Of a DNA stretch of 64,000 nucleotides, positions 1 through 6,969 are shown piece after piece. Each line of letters starts with the position of its first letter. The stretch's first letter is position 1. The stretch lies in IMG/VR virus record IMGVR_UViG_3300035665_000004, positions 57,947 to 121,946 of that record. One strand, 5' to 3'. Source of the DNA: a virus. The notes beneath the pieces were generated by a model. It saw nothing but the letters and a program-made list of their open reading frames with translations, had not been told where the DNA came from and ran no database searches. The translations under genes were made by a program, and so were the position numbers.

Positions 1-2
1 TT

Positions 3-308
3 AGAGATATTAGTAAAGCTGGTGATTATGAATCTCAAATAAGAGATGAAATATTAAATTCTGTACAAATCCAACGGACATTACAAGATTATCAACGCAA
101 TTCATCCGATAAACGGTCGACTAGAGATTATTTAAAACAACATATTGATTTTTTGGTTAATGTTTCCCCAGGTAAAACAAAAAAAGATATTGTTTCCAAA
201 ATGACAATTGAACATGCGGCAGCCATTATGAAGATAGCTGCAAAAGCAGATGTTCCTGAAAAACTATTAAAGAAACATTTAAAACATCTCAAAAAAGAAT
301 ACACATAA
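3..308 (+). CDS. C-terminal end of an unrecognised protein (5' end outside window)
   Basis: An open frame enters from the left edge and ends at TAA 306-308, giving about 101 codons with no stop. The translated part is rich in Lys, Asp and Ile and ends in a basic helix (LLKKHLKHLKKEY). I recognise no domain. A hairpin follows the stop directly. The lack of stops, the codon use like its neighbours and the hairpin after the stop support a real gene, but its function cannot be inferred. Confidence 0.6.
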   Translation, partial: RDISKAGDYESQIRDEILNSVQIQRTLQDYQRNSSDKRSTRDYLKQHIDFLVNVSPGKTKKDIVSKMTIEHAAAIMKIAAKADVPEKLLKKHLKHLKKEYT

Positions 309-321
309 CATAACGTCTACA

Positions 322-366
322 CCCCACTACAAAAGTAAATTGATGTCAACTATGTTTGTAGTGGGG
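322..366 (+). terminator. Hairpin after the partial gene
   Basis: A perfect 12-bp inverted repeat (CCCCACTACAAA at 322-333 against 355-366) encloses a 21-nt loop. It lies 14 nt after the stop of the left-edge gene. No clear T-run follows on the + strand, so it may stabilise the mRNA or terminate inefficiently. Confidence 0.45.
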
Positions 367-398
367 TAGAAATAATTGTAACACTGAAACATTTTTAG

Positions 399-404
399 TA
401 TAAT
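399..404 (+). promoter_or_regulatory. -10-like TATAAT before the small DsbA-like gene
   Basis: A perfect TATAAT lies 44 nt before the start codon of the next gene and after the preceding hairpin. No convincing -35 box is visible. A Shine-Dalgarno AAGGAA at 435-440 precedes the ATG. Confidence 0.35.
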
Positions 405-447
405 TTATTTGTAGTTGAAATTTTAATTTTTTATAAGGAAAAACAAA

Positions 448-762
448 ATGATTGAATTCGATAATGGTCGAGTAACTGAAGTATTACGTGCATGTTTAAT
501 TATCGTTCAGCAGCAAGAAATGATTGATGAAGTAATTCCAGATATTGCTGATGAATTTGGTGTTAGTAAAGGTTCAGTTAAGAAAATTTGTATGGCATAC
601 GCAAAAGATACATTGCAGAAAACACAGGAAAAATTAGAAGATGAACGGTCAATGCTCGCAAACATTGAATTATTGATAGAAGCGGTTGAAAACATATCAC
701 CTTCAGATATTAAAGAAGTATATGAAGAATCAGATTTAAAAAAACCAGATGTTGAAGATTAG
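448..762 (+). CDS. Small acidic helical protein, possibly DsbA-like dsDNA-binding protein
   Basis: This 104-residue protein is almost entirely helical. Residues about 28-55 (IPDIADEFGVSKGSVKKI...) read like a helix-turn-helix, followed by Lys/Glu-rich helices and an acidic tail. The arrangement resembles T4 DsbA, a small dsDNA-binding protein of similar size in which a short helical hairpin precedes a Tyr/Lys/Asp helix. The gene has a good Shine-Dalgarno (AAGGAA) and its own -10 element. The DsbA comparison is from recalled sequence pattern only; an unrelated HTH regulator is equally possible. Confidence 0.45.
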   Translation: MIEFDNGRVTEVLRACLIIVQQQEMIDEVIPDIADEFGVSKGSVKKICMAYAKDTLQKTQEKLEDERSMLANIELLIEAVENISPSDIKEVYEESDLKKPDVED

Positions 763-834
763 TTACATTATTAAAAATTTTCTTTAGTTTTAACGTTAAA
801 GAATTTATAAATTACTTTTTTTGGGAGATTAACC

Positions 835-1242
835 ATGCATTTCAAAGGAAACATTATTATTACAGATCCATGTTATATTATTGATGAAGAAAATACTGAC
901 GATTGGGATGATTGTGAGTATGGTTGTAATATGGAAGAATTAGGTATCACCAACTATATTTGTCGGGATACACTTTATGGTGATTGGTCTTGTACTGTAT
1001 TCGATACTGTCAACGAAAACAAAATAGGAAATTTTTCTGCAGATGCTGGTATGGTTGCTGTTTTTTTACTTGATGAGGTTTTAAAATACAATCCACATTT
1101 CAACTATCATACCGAAAAACCAAATACCACAACACTTATTAAAAATTTTGATGGTGATGTAACTTTTGAGTTAAATGGAGATAATGTTCATGTAGTTGGT
1201 AAAGGAAACATCAATTTCAAATCAACACAAAATCAATTTTAA
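835..1242 (+). CDS. Conserved phage hypothetical protein with N-terminal ITDPCY motif
   Basis: A 135-residue acidic protein preceded by a strong GGGAG ribosome site. It begins with a short strand and the motif IIITDPCYII, then Asp/Glu/Trp-rich sequence and Cys residues at about 14, 27, 31, 43 and 52. The 'DPCY' opening is one I associate with small uncharacterised phage and bacterial proteins, but I can assign no reaction. A perfect terminator follows about 40 nt after the stop, so it is the last gene of its transcript. Confidence 0.55.
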   Translation: MHFKGNIIITDPCYIIDEENTDDWDDCEYGCNMEELGITNYICRDTLYGDWSCTVFDTVNENKIGNFSADAGMVAVFLLDEVLKYNPHFNYHTEKPNTTTLIKNFDGDVTFELNGDNVHVVGKGNINFKSTQNQF

Positions 1243-1282
1243 TATAGAAGTAAAATTTATTAGCTAAGTAGCAAAAAAAAAT

Positions 1283-1317
1283 AAACCCAATTAAAATTAA
1301 AAACTTTAATTGGGTTT
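1283..1317 (+). terminator. Rho-independent terminator
   Basis: A 13-bp stem (AAACCCAATTAAA at 1283-1295 against 1305-1317) with a 9-nt loop runs straight into a T-run on the + strand. The A-tract before it means it could also act on the - strand. Confidence 0.85.
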
Positions 1318-1592
1318 TTTAAAATATTTTTTTCAAATATAGAAAAGGAATTATCTATGACTACTCAAAAAAGAAATTTAAACTACCTTATTCTTTAGGG
1401 TGGGGTAGTTCACATTTTCATCCCTTATATTGTATAATTACTTAATAGAAGTTAGAGAACAGTTGGTATTCATTCCACTATTTTCTCTAGTACGGTAAAT
1501 ACTTTAGATTACTTTTCTTCTTTCTTAGTTATACAACTTAAAACTTTCTTTCACCAAATTTCATATTTTTAACGAAAATAACCGAGGCATAA
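1318..1592 (+). other. Leader region before the ClpP-like gene
   Basis: No confident gene lies here. A 13-codon ORF (1357-1398, MTTQKRNLNYLIL) has an AAGGA ribosome site, so it could be a leader peptide or a remnant. An imperfect AACTACC/GGTAGTT inverted repeat overlaps its end. A TATAAT at 1433-1438 is a candidate -10. Downstream, AGAGAACAGTTGG (about 1455-1467) can pair with CCACTATTTTCTCT (about 1477-1490), giving the ClpP-like gene a structured leader. Confidence 0.4.
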
Positions 1593-2492
1593 ATGAGAAA
1601 AAAATTACACAAACATACATCACATGATACCGAATTGATTCCTCAAAATATTTTTCCAAAACAAAAGAATGTCTACGTTGGTGAGGACCAAGATAGAAAT
1701 ATAGCGATTGTACTAATATATGGTGTTATTGATGAACCCGATGAGTATGTTGATGAACTATTAAAATTAAACTGTTTATCATCAAAATATGATGTTGTTG
1801 AAGTCACGTTAAATTCACCTGGTGGTAGTTTAAATACAACTGTTGATATGCTTTCAACAATTAATAAATTTGAGGTTGTTATTACTATTGGTAAAGGTGA
1901 GGTTGCATCTGCGGCATTTATGTTATGGGCAAGTGGTGATATTAGAGTAGTTACAGATTATTCAATGTACATGGCTCATAGAGAATCGTATGGTATGTAT
2001 GGAAAAACATCCGAACATAGAGATGCTGCTCAAACATTTGGTAAAGTGTATGAGGAGCTATTTGAGGAATGTTTTGGTGATTTATTAAATGATAAGGAAA
2101 AACTTATTGCTGAAAGATCTGAAACTTGGCTATCTTATAAAGATCTATTAGAAAGAGATAGAGTTATTAGTTATGATAAATATGTTGTTCCTACAAATCT
2201 TTATTCTGTTGTTGAATTGTTTGTTACCGATTCTGGTTCAATATTTATGAAGGACCCTGATTCGGATTCATTCAGAAGTGTAACTCTACAATATGGTGAC
2301 GAAGCTCTCGAAAATATGACCAACTATCTTTATGGTATTGCACCAATAACTAAAATGCCAACTGAGGTACCTACAACAAAACCTAAAGCGAATATATCTT
2401 CAAGATTGAAAAACAAAAATGTAAAATCTACCGATGATACGACATCGACAAACAAAAAACCAAAAAATAAAACTGGAGAAAACAATGAGTGA
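1593..2492 (+). CDS. clpP: ClpP-like serine peptidase (family S14)
   Basis: This 299-residue protein has a ClpP fold signature at residues 35-200: strand and oxyanion motif NSPGGS (74-79), nucleophile Ser106 in EVASAAFMLWASG, and His129 in MYMAHRES. The Ser-His spacing is close to that of bacterial ClpP. The usual third-residue region (ERDxxRDxFM in ClpP) reads ERSETWLS here, so the acid may be Glu177 or a nearby Asp; this is uncertain. Residues 215-299 form a basic, low-complexity extension absent from host ClpP. The stop overlaps the start of folE. Phage proteins of this fold can be head-maturation proteases, but ClpA and ClpS are also encoded near the right end of the window, so a role as the chamber of a phage Clp protease is plausible. 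Confidence 0.8.
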   Translation: MRKKLHKHTSHDTELIPQNIFPKQKNVYVGEDQDRNIAIVLIYGVIDEPDEYVDELLKLNCLSSKYDVVEVTLNSPGGSLNTTVDMLSTINKFEVVITIGKGEVASAAFMLWASGDIRVVTDYSMYMAHRESYGMYGKTSEHRDAAQTFGKVYEELFEECFGDLLNDKEKLIAERSETWLSYKDLLERDRVISYDKYVVPTNLYSVVELFVTDSGSIFMKDPDSDSFRSVTLQYGDEALENMTNYLYGIAPITKMPTEVPTTKPKANISSRLKNKNVKSTDDTTSTNKKPKNKTGENNE

Positions 2493-3360
2493 TTTATCTG
2501 AATTAGAAATCGAAAGAGCATTAGAAATAGCAAATATACACAAAGAGGGTAATAATATTACTCTGACTGATATTGACCATTATATAAAAAATGCTATAAG
2601 TGTTGAATTTAAATCTAAATTCCCAAATGACAATTTTGATGTATCGTGGCATACCTACAAAGCTATTGGTTGTTTCCCAGCATTGGGAAATGCCTATGAT
2701 ATTGGTATTTCAATTGATAAACCAACTCATTATCTAATGCGATTAGTTGCTACCTGGCATATTGAAAAAGCATTGAAAGCATTAAAATTTGACACCGATA
2801 ACGATCCAAATTTATTAAGTGAACCGGAATTTGCAAACATTGGTACTGCAGGTAGAATTGCGAAAATTTGGGCTGGTAGTAGTTTAGATCCAGAAAATAT
2901 TAGAGAATATGGTGATGGTAGATGGGTAAAACCACCAAGATTAGCAACTTTCCCTGCAAAAGATGCAGATCGTGGAAGACCAGTTACAGTAGTTATTAAT
3001 AATCCAGGTATTGGTAGTGTATGTTCACATCACTTTTTACCATACAGCATACAAAATTCTGAGAACAGCAAAATTGTTATTTCTTATATTCCCAACAAAA
3101 AATTATTGGGATTATCAAAAATTGGTAGATTTGTAGAATGGTGTTTAAATAGACCTTCTTTACAAGAAGAAGCGACTGAATTAATCTTTAAAAAAATTAA
3201 AGAAATTGCCGAAACAGATGATGTTTATGTTGGGTTGATTGAGTTAGAGCATAGCTGTGAGACCACACGAGGTAGCAAACAACATAGCACAACCACTACT
3301 GAGGATTATAGTGGTGCGTATAATGATATTACATATCGAAATTCGATTCTTAAATACTAG
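2485..3360 (+). CDS. folE: GTP cyclohydrolase I
   Basis: The enzyme converts GTP to 7,8-dihydroneopterin triphosphate, the first step of folate and of 7-deazaguanine (queuosine/archaeosine-type) synthesis. The chosen ATG lies behind GGAG and overlaps the stop of the ClpP-like gene, implying translational coupling; a longer frame from 2434 is inside that gene and unlikely. The zinc-binding and active-site signature is intact: CSHHFLPYS, then YIPNKKLLGLSKIGRFVEW, RPSLQEEATE, and LEHSCETTRGSKQ, which holds the third zinc ligand Cys. At 291 residues it is longer than the bacterial enzyme (about 220), with an N-terminal extension and inserts between residues 60 and 150. In phages folE often supports modified guanine in DNA, but no other gene of that pathway is in this window. 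Confidence 0.9.
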   Translation: MSDLSELEIERALEIANIHKEGNNITLTDIDHYIKNAISVEFKSKFPNDNFDVSWHTYKAIGCFPALGNAYDIGISIDKPTHYLMRLVATWHIEKALKALKFDTDNDPNLLSEPEFANIGTAGRIAKIWAGSSLDPENIREYGDGRWVKPPRLATFPAKDADRGRPVTVVINNPGIGSVCSHHFLPYSIQNSENSKIVISYIPNKKLLGLSKIGRFVEWCLNRPSLQEEATELIFKKIKEIAETDDVYVGLIELEHSCETTRGSKQHSTTTTEDYSGAYNDITYRNSILKY

Positions 3361-3367
3361 TTTGTCG

Positions 3368-3398
3368 ACCACATCATATAATTCATATATGATGTGGT
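3368..3398. terminator. Strong palindromic hairpin between folE and next gene
   Basis: A 13-bp stem, ACCACATCATATA (3368-3380) against 3386-3398, with a 5-nt loop, starts 8 nt after the folE stop. The tail on the + strand is A-rich, not T-rich, so it is not a canonical terminator in the direction of transcription. It may be an mRNA-stabilising or processing hairpin. Confidence 0.5.
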
Positions 3399-3421
3399 TA
3401 AAAAAATAAAGGTATCAAAAC

Positions 3422-3934
3422 ATGCAATACAATGAAAAATTATCGAATGAAAAATTAGGTGCATTTCAACAAGTTTCATCTGGTTATGATATTGGCAATT
3501 TATCAACACAAAACAAATCATTTATAAAATCAAAAACTAAAAATCCATTATCGTTCAAAATTAAAGATATTGAAACTGTTGGTAACTCCAGTGAAATATT
3601 AAAAGTTTTATTTTCTAATGGATTAGTAGCAAGGATAATTAAATTCACAGATAAAGAAAATCGTGCCTCATCATCATTCGATATAGTTGATGAATTAAAA
3701 AAAGAAATCTTAGTCAATACCGATAAATCATTTACTGGTGGTACTGGTATAGCAGAATCATTATTCAAAATAAATTTTATATCTCAATGGGAGGTGCCAA
3801 TATTTACAAAACTGTGTCGGGGTTTTATTTTAGGTGATCCAGAATCAATAAAAAAACTTATGTTTGACTACAACTTAAAAATAACAGAAGATACCGAATG
3901 GAAAATAAAAGAAATCATTGGAGTTAGCAAATGA
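3422..3934 (+). CDS. Unrecognised 170-residue protein coupled to a nuclease
   Basis: A mixed alpha/beta soluble protein without signal peptide or membrane segments. Its stop overlaps the start of the Cas4-like nuclease by 4 nt (ATGA), which suggests co-translation and perhaps a physical partnership in DNA processing. A Gly/Thr stretch (FTGGTGIAES) lies near residue 104. I recognise no family. The ribosome site is a weak AAAGG after the palindromic hairpin. Confidence 0.6.
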   Translation: MQYNEKLSNEKLGAFQQVSSGYDIGNLSTQNKSFIKSKTKNPLSFKIKDIETVGNSSEILKVLFSNGLVARIIKFTDKENRASSSFDIVDELKKEILVNTDKSFTGGTGIAESLFKINFISQWEVPIFTKLCRGFILGDPESIKKLMFDYNLKITEDTEWKIKEIIGVSK

Positions 3935-4653
3935 AATATGCCCCCTATTCTTTCTCCAAGATTCAAACCTTTTTTGAATGTCAGAAAAAATTTGAATACA
4001 CTTACGTTAATAAAATACCAATCGATTATGATTATGTTGACCCAATATACTTTAAAAGAGGTAGATTTTTACACGCCTATATAGCAGATAGATTAAATGG
4101 TGGTGATGGGCTAACTATAAGTCGACACAATATTGATATTGGTGAAAAACTAAAATTAGTAGAATTTGCAGATGTAACATTAAACAATGAATATATCAGT
4201 CTAACTTATGATTTTAATACCAATAAGGTTGAATCATTCGTTGCACTAGATCACGAATTAAAACCATCAAATAAAAAAAATAAATCGGCATTAAGTGGGT
4301 ATATTGATTATTATGCTGTTCATGATGATTATGGAATGATTGTAGATTGGAAATCAGGAAAATATCATAGTACCCCACACTACTTTCAACTCGAACTATA
4401 TGCGATTTGGATCTTCCAAAAATACCCAGAGGTAACAGAATTAGATTTAGTGTTTTATTATGTTGAGCATAATAAATTTCAAGTCAAAACAATAAATCCC
4501 AATGATGTTTTTGAATTAAAAACCACCCTTTCTGCAAAAATAACTATCATTGAAAATACAAACACCTTTGAGGTAAACAAATCAAAAAAATGTACATCCT
4601 GTCAATTTTTTAATGTGTGTAATTCTGAATTTGGTGTTGTTGGTGATATTTAA
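3931..4653 (+). CDS. Cas4/RecB-type PD-(D/E)XK exonuclease with Fe-S cysteines
   Basis: The 240-residue protein carries the hallmarks of the PDDEXK_1 (RecB/AddB/Cas4) group. These are the N-terminal YSFSKIQTFFEC, His48 in RGRFLHAY, Asp126 in SGYIDYY, the catalytic strand IVDWKSGK (Asp139, Lys141), Gln153 in FQLELYA, and C-terminal Cys221, Cys224 and Cys230, which with Cys17 can hold a 4Fe-4S cluster. Members resect DNA ends or act in recombination. It follows directly on the upstream gene (4-nt overlap) and ends before a two-sided terminator. There is no CRISPR array here, so a recombination or repair role in phage replication is more likely than adaptation. Confidence 0.85.
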   Translation: MKYAPYSFSKIQTFFECQKKFEYTYVNKIPIDYDYVDPIYFKRGRFLHAYIADRLNGGDGLTISRHNIDIGEKLKLVEFADVTLNNEYISLTYDFNTNKVESFVALDHELKPSNKKNKSALSGYIDYYAVHDDYGMIVDWKSGKYHSTPHYFQLELYAIWIFQKYPEVTELDLVFYYVEHNKFQVKTINPNDVFELKTTLSAKITIIENTNTFEVNKSKKCTSCQFFNVCNSEFGVVGDI

Positions 4654-4659
4654 AAAAAT

Positions 4660-4696
4660 GTATTTTTAAATCCTATATAATCATAGGATTTAAATA
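4660..4696. terminator. Terminator between convergent genes
   Basis: GTATTT...AAATCCTAT (4660-4676) pairs with ATAGGATTTAAATAC (4683-4696), a long AT-rich stem with one small bulge. It sits between the + strand nuclease stop and the - strand thioredoxin-like stop, so it probably serves both. Confidence 0.7.
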
Positions 4697-4704
4697 CGAA
4701 AATA

Positions 4705-5145
4705 TTATGTGATAGTTTTATAACCACCACCACTTTTATTAATACTACTATAAACTGAACCAATGTCAGTAGATATAGGTTTAGTTGCCACAGATTCGTT
4801 AGATGTATTCTGCTCGTTCATAATTTGAATAAGTGCTTTCTTTATAGCTTCCTCATATATAAAATTTGATACTTGACCAGCAATGTTTGCGTAAGGTTTA
4901 TTATTTTTCATAATCACCATTGCTGGAACGGTACTCATCAAAAAATACTGTGCCAATTTACCTGTTTCCTCATCTATTGCACAGGTATATATGTCAATTT
5001 TTCCACAAAATTTTTCATCAAAATTATCAAACATCTTGAAAATATTTTCTAAATTTGGGAGTTTATTAGAATAAAATAAAATCATAAATGTTCGACCATT
5101 AAATAAAACATCATCGATAATATCATCGGTTATCTTAGCAATCAT
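4705..5145 (-). CDS. Thioredoxin-fold protein lacking the CXXC redox pair
   Basis: 146 residues. The first about 100 fit thioredoxin: FMILFYSN strand, helix, DIYTCAIDEETG, then the cis-proline segment STVPAMVIMKNNKPY and a C-terminal helix. The place of the WCGPC active site reads FYSNKLPN, with no cysteine, so it cannot act as a normal oxidoreductase. Residues 105-146 are a Ser/Thr/Gly tail ending GGGYKTIT. It may be a structural or chaperone-like thioredoxin relative. The gene is the only - strand one in this part and diverges from the replication initiator across a long intergenic region. Confidence 0.65.
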   Translation of the reverse strand: MIAKITDDIIDDVLFNGRTFMILFYSNKLPNLENIFKMFDNFDEKFCGKIDIYTCAIDEETGKLAQYFLMSTVPAMVIMKNNKPYANIAGQVSNFIYEEAIKKALIQIMNEQNTSNESVATKPISTDIGSVYSSINKSGGGYKTIT

Positions 5146-5716
5146 ATTTTTTCTCCTTGGTATTATTAATCTACAGGATTATACAAAAAATATTTCTTAG
5201 TAATCTTTGAATTTTGTAGTTAAAGAATAAGATTTACTAGAATATGATAGTGGTGTTAAAACTATATATTAATAAGGTGTTTTTTTGCACATATTCCAAC
5301 AAAATTTATTTCATATGTATATTCGTATATTATTATCAAATCTGAATTTAATTTTGGTTTTTGTTATTGCTGAAAGCAATTATTCCTCAGAGGCTCCTCT
5401 TTAATATTCTTTAATATCTATTCTTTAGGAAAATATTTTTCATTTTTATGCTATATTAATAAAGTGTTTTAACTGGCAAGATGTGAAAAATCCATTTTAG
5501 TTTTGGTTGTGGTGGGAAAAAATCAATTTTAGTTTTGGTTGTTTTGACATGAAATCCATTTTAGTTTTGGTTGTGGTGGGAAAAAATCAATTTTAGTTTT
5601 GGTTGTTTGCTAATTGAAACAAATTTTGCAAGTATATTCAAAATTGATAAAAAACAATTTTTTTTATATAATAAAAATGTATAATATGATTATGAAATAA
5701 TCTTTGAGGTAAAAAA
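5146..5716. other. Putative plasmid-type replication origin region
   Basis: This is a 571-bp non-coding stretch between the thioredoxin-like gene and the Rep gene. It holds four regular iterons (listed separately), a degenerate iteron-like stretch at about 5345-5368 (TTTAATTTTGGTTTTTGTTA), a small ATTGC/GCAAT hairpin at about 5365-5379, and a very AT-rich tract at 5611-5700 with runs such as TTTTTTTTATATAATAAAAA that could serve as the unwinding element. TTATACAAA near 5178 is only a poor match to a DnaA box. TATAAT-like boxes around 5680-5690 probably drive rep, whose ribosome site is TTGAGG. Confidence 0.7.
5491..5606 (+). repeat. Four iterons at exact 32-bp spacing
   Basis: The 20-mer TCMATTTTAGTTTTGGTTGT (M = C or A) occurs at 5491-5510, 5523-5542, 5555-5574 and 5587-5606. 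The start-to-start distance is 32 bp each time, about three helical turns, so all four lie on the same face of the DNA. Copies 1 and 3 carry C, copies 2 and 4 carry A, and spacers 1 and 3 are identical, so the array also reads as a duplicated 64-bp unit. The last copy ends 110 bp before the Rep start. This is the classic layout of an iteron origin bound by a Rep_3 initiator. Confidence 0.85.
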
Positions 5717-6913
5717 ATGAAAACTCCCGATAAAATAAATACGGATCGGTATGAAGTAAACAAACCATCAGAACTGTGTCAAGTAATATTCATCAAGAAT
5801 TTTAAAAATGATTTTGAAATTTACAAAATTAGTCCTATGCAATTGGATCTAATAAATGGTATAATTTATAAGGTTCGGGAAATCATAATTAAGGAAAATT
5901 TAAACATCGATGATGAAATTCCATCTACATTATTCGACATAAAACTAAATGATTTTGCAAATATGTTTTCCGCTTATACTAATAACGACTATAAGGTTTT
6001 ACTTGAAAAACTTATAGAATTGTCAGAAATGAAAATTATTATAAATGCCCTAGGTAAAAATAAAGATATTGATGAAACAATCATGACTAGGTTTATTCAT
6101 GAGATACGACTATCAAAACATAAACATCAAAAAAACCAAAGAATTAGAGTTGCGATTTCTAATATTATAATTAACAGGTTTATTAACGTAAAAAAATATT
6201 TTTCCAAAATGTTTTTTACAATCCAATTTTCGATGGTATCAAAATACTCAAAGTTATTATATGAATTATTGAAAGATTATGAAAATATTAAAAAAATAGA
6301 ATTGACTGTAAATTCATTGCATGATTTACTAAATGTTGTTGAACCAAACCAACGCAAATGGACATTATTTAATCAAAATATTTTGAAAAAAGCTGTCAAT
6401 GAAATCAATGAAAAAGCAGATATTAAAGTTTTTTACGAACCTATTAAAGAAAGACCATCATCAACTGAAAGATTGCAGGTAACAAAAGTTAAATTTGTTA
6501 TCGAGAAACAAACGGAGTCAAGACTACAATCACTAGGGTTAATTCATGAATCGATAAAATCCAATAAGTTCTATAATAAGTCGAAAAATAAATTAGACAA
6601 ATTATTGAAAACTGGGTACAAACTAATCGATGAAGAAAAATGGATTGAAACCGACATCAAAAACAATGCTGTCCGATATGATGCTGAAATAAGAATTGAT
6701 AACTGGTTGAAAAATACACCACAAGATGATAAAAATAACATATATGCAATGCTTGCAAAAACACTTGATGATTGTGACGAACAATTTATTTATATTGATG
6801 GATATTTAATTAGAGGAGTTTTTTCGAATGATTCATATACTAGAAACCCAATGGAAACTATTTCTGTAATGAATGAGTTGATCAACCAAATTTCTTCAAA
6901 CTCAACCAATTAA
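5717..6913 (+). CDS. rep: Rep_3 (RepB-type) plasmid replication initiator
   Basis: The 398-residue protein has the tandem winged-helix layout of Rep_3 initiators (pi, RepE, RepA of iteron plasmids): an opening segment with NKPSELCQVIF, a middle helix with FSMVSKYSKLLYELLKDYEN and the second winged helix around VNSLHDLLNVVEP, then FNQNILKKAVNEINEKADIKV and a beta strand region VTKVKFVIEK. These motifs match the known order S-K-Y-(S/A)-x-x-L-Y-E-L-L-K. The C-terminal about 120 residues are an extra domain I do not recognise. It would bind the iterons just upstream and open the AT-rich tract. A plasmid-type topoisomerase III follows 57 nt downstream. The assignment rests on motif pattern plus iterons. 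Confidence 0.8.
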   Translation: MKTPDKINTDRYEVNKPSELCQVIFIKNFKNDFEIYKISPMQLDLINGIIYKVREIIIKENLNIDDEIPSTLFDIKLNDFANMFSAYTNNDYKVLLEKLIELSEMKIIINALGKNKDIDETIMTRFIHEIRLSKHKHQKNQRIRVAISNIIINRFINVKKYFSKMFFTIQFSMVSKYSKLLYELLKDYENIKKIELTVNSLHDLLNVVEPNQRKWTLFNQNILKKAVNEINEKADIKVFYEPIKERPSSTERLQVTKVKFVIEKQTESRLQSLGLIHESIKSNKFYNKSKNKLDKLLKTGYKLIDEEKWIETDIKNNAVRYDAEIRIDNWLKNTPQDDKNNIYAMLAKTLDDCDEQFIYIDGYLIRGVFSNDSYTRNPMETISVMNELINQISSNSTN

Positions 6914-6969
6914 AATGAACTTCATTATTTTTTTGTAAAATTAATAAAAAAACATGGAATAATAATATT

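Noticed and set aside
2434-2484. Longer N-terminus for GTP cyclohydrolase
   Set aside because: The extra 17 residues lie inside the ClpP-like gene, have no ribosome site and are not part of the enzyme family; GGAG sits before the ATG at 2485.
3931-4653. Cas4 of a CRISPR adaptation module
   Set aside because: No Cas1, Cas2 or array is present. The Fe-S PD-(D/E)XK fold is also common in phage recombination nucleases.
5491-5606. CRISPR array
   Set aside because: The repeats are only 20 bp with 12-bp spacers, two of the three spacers are identical, and a Rep gene follows. An iteron array explains everything.
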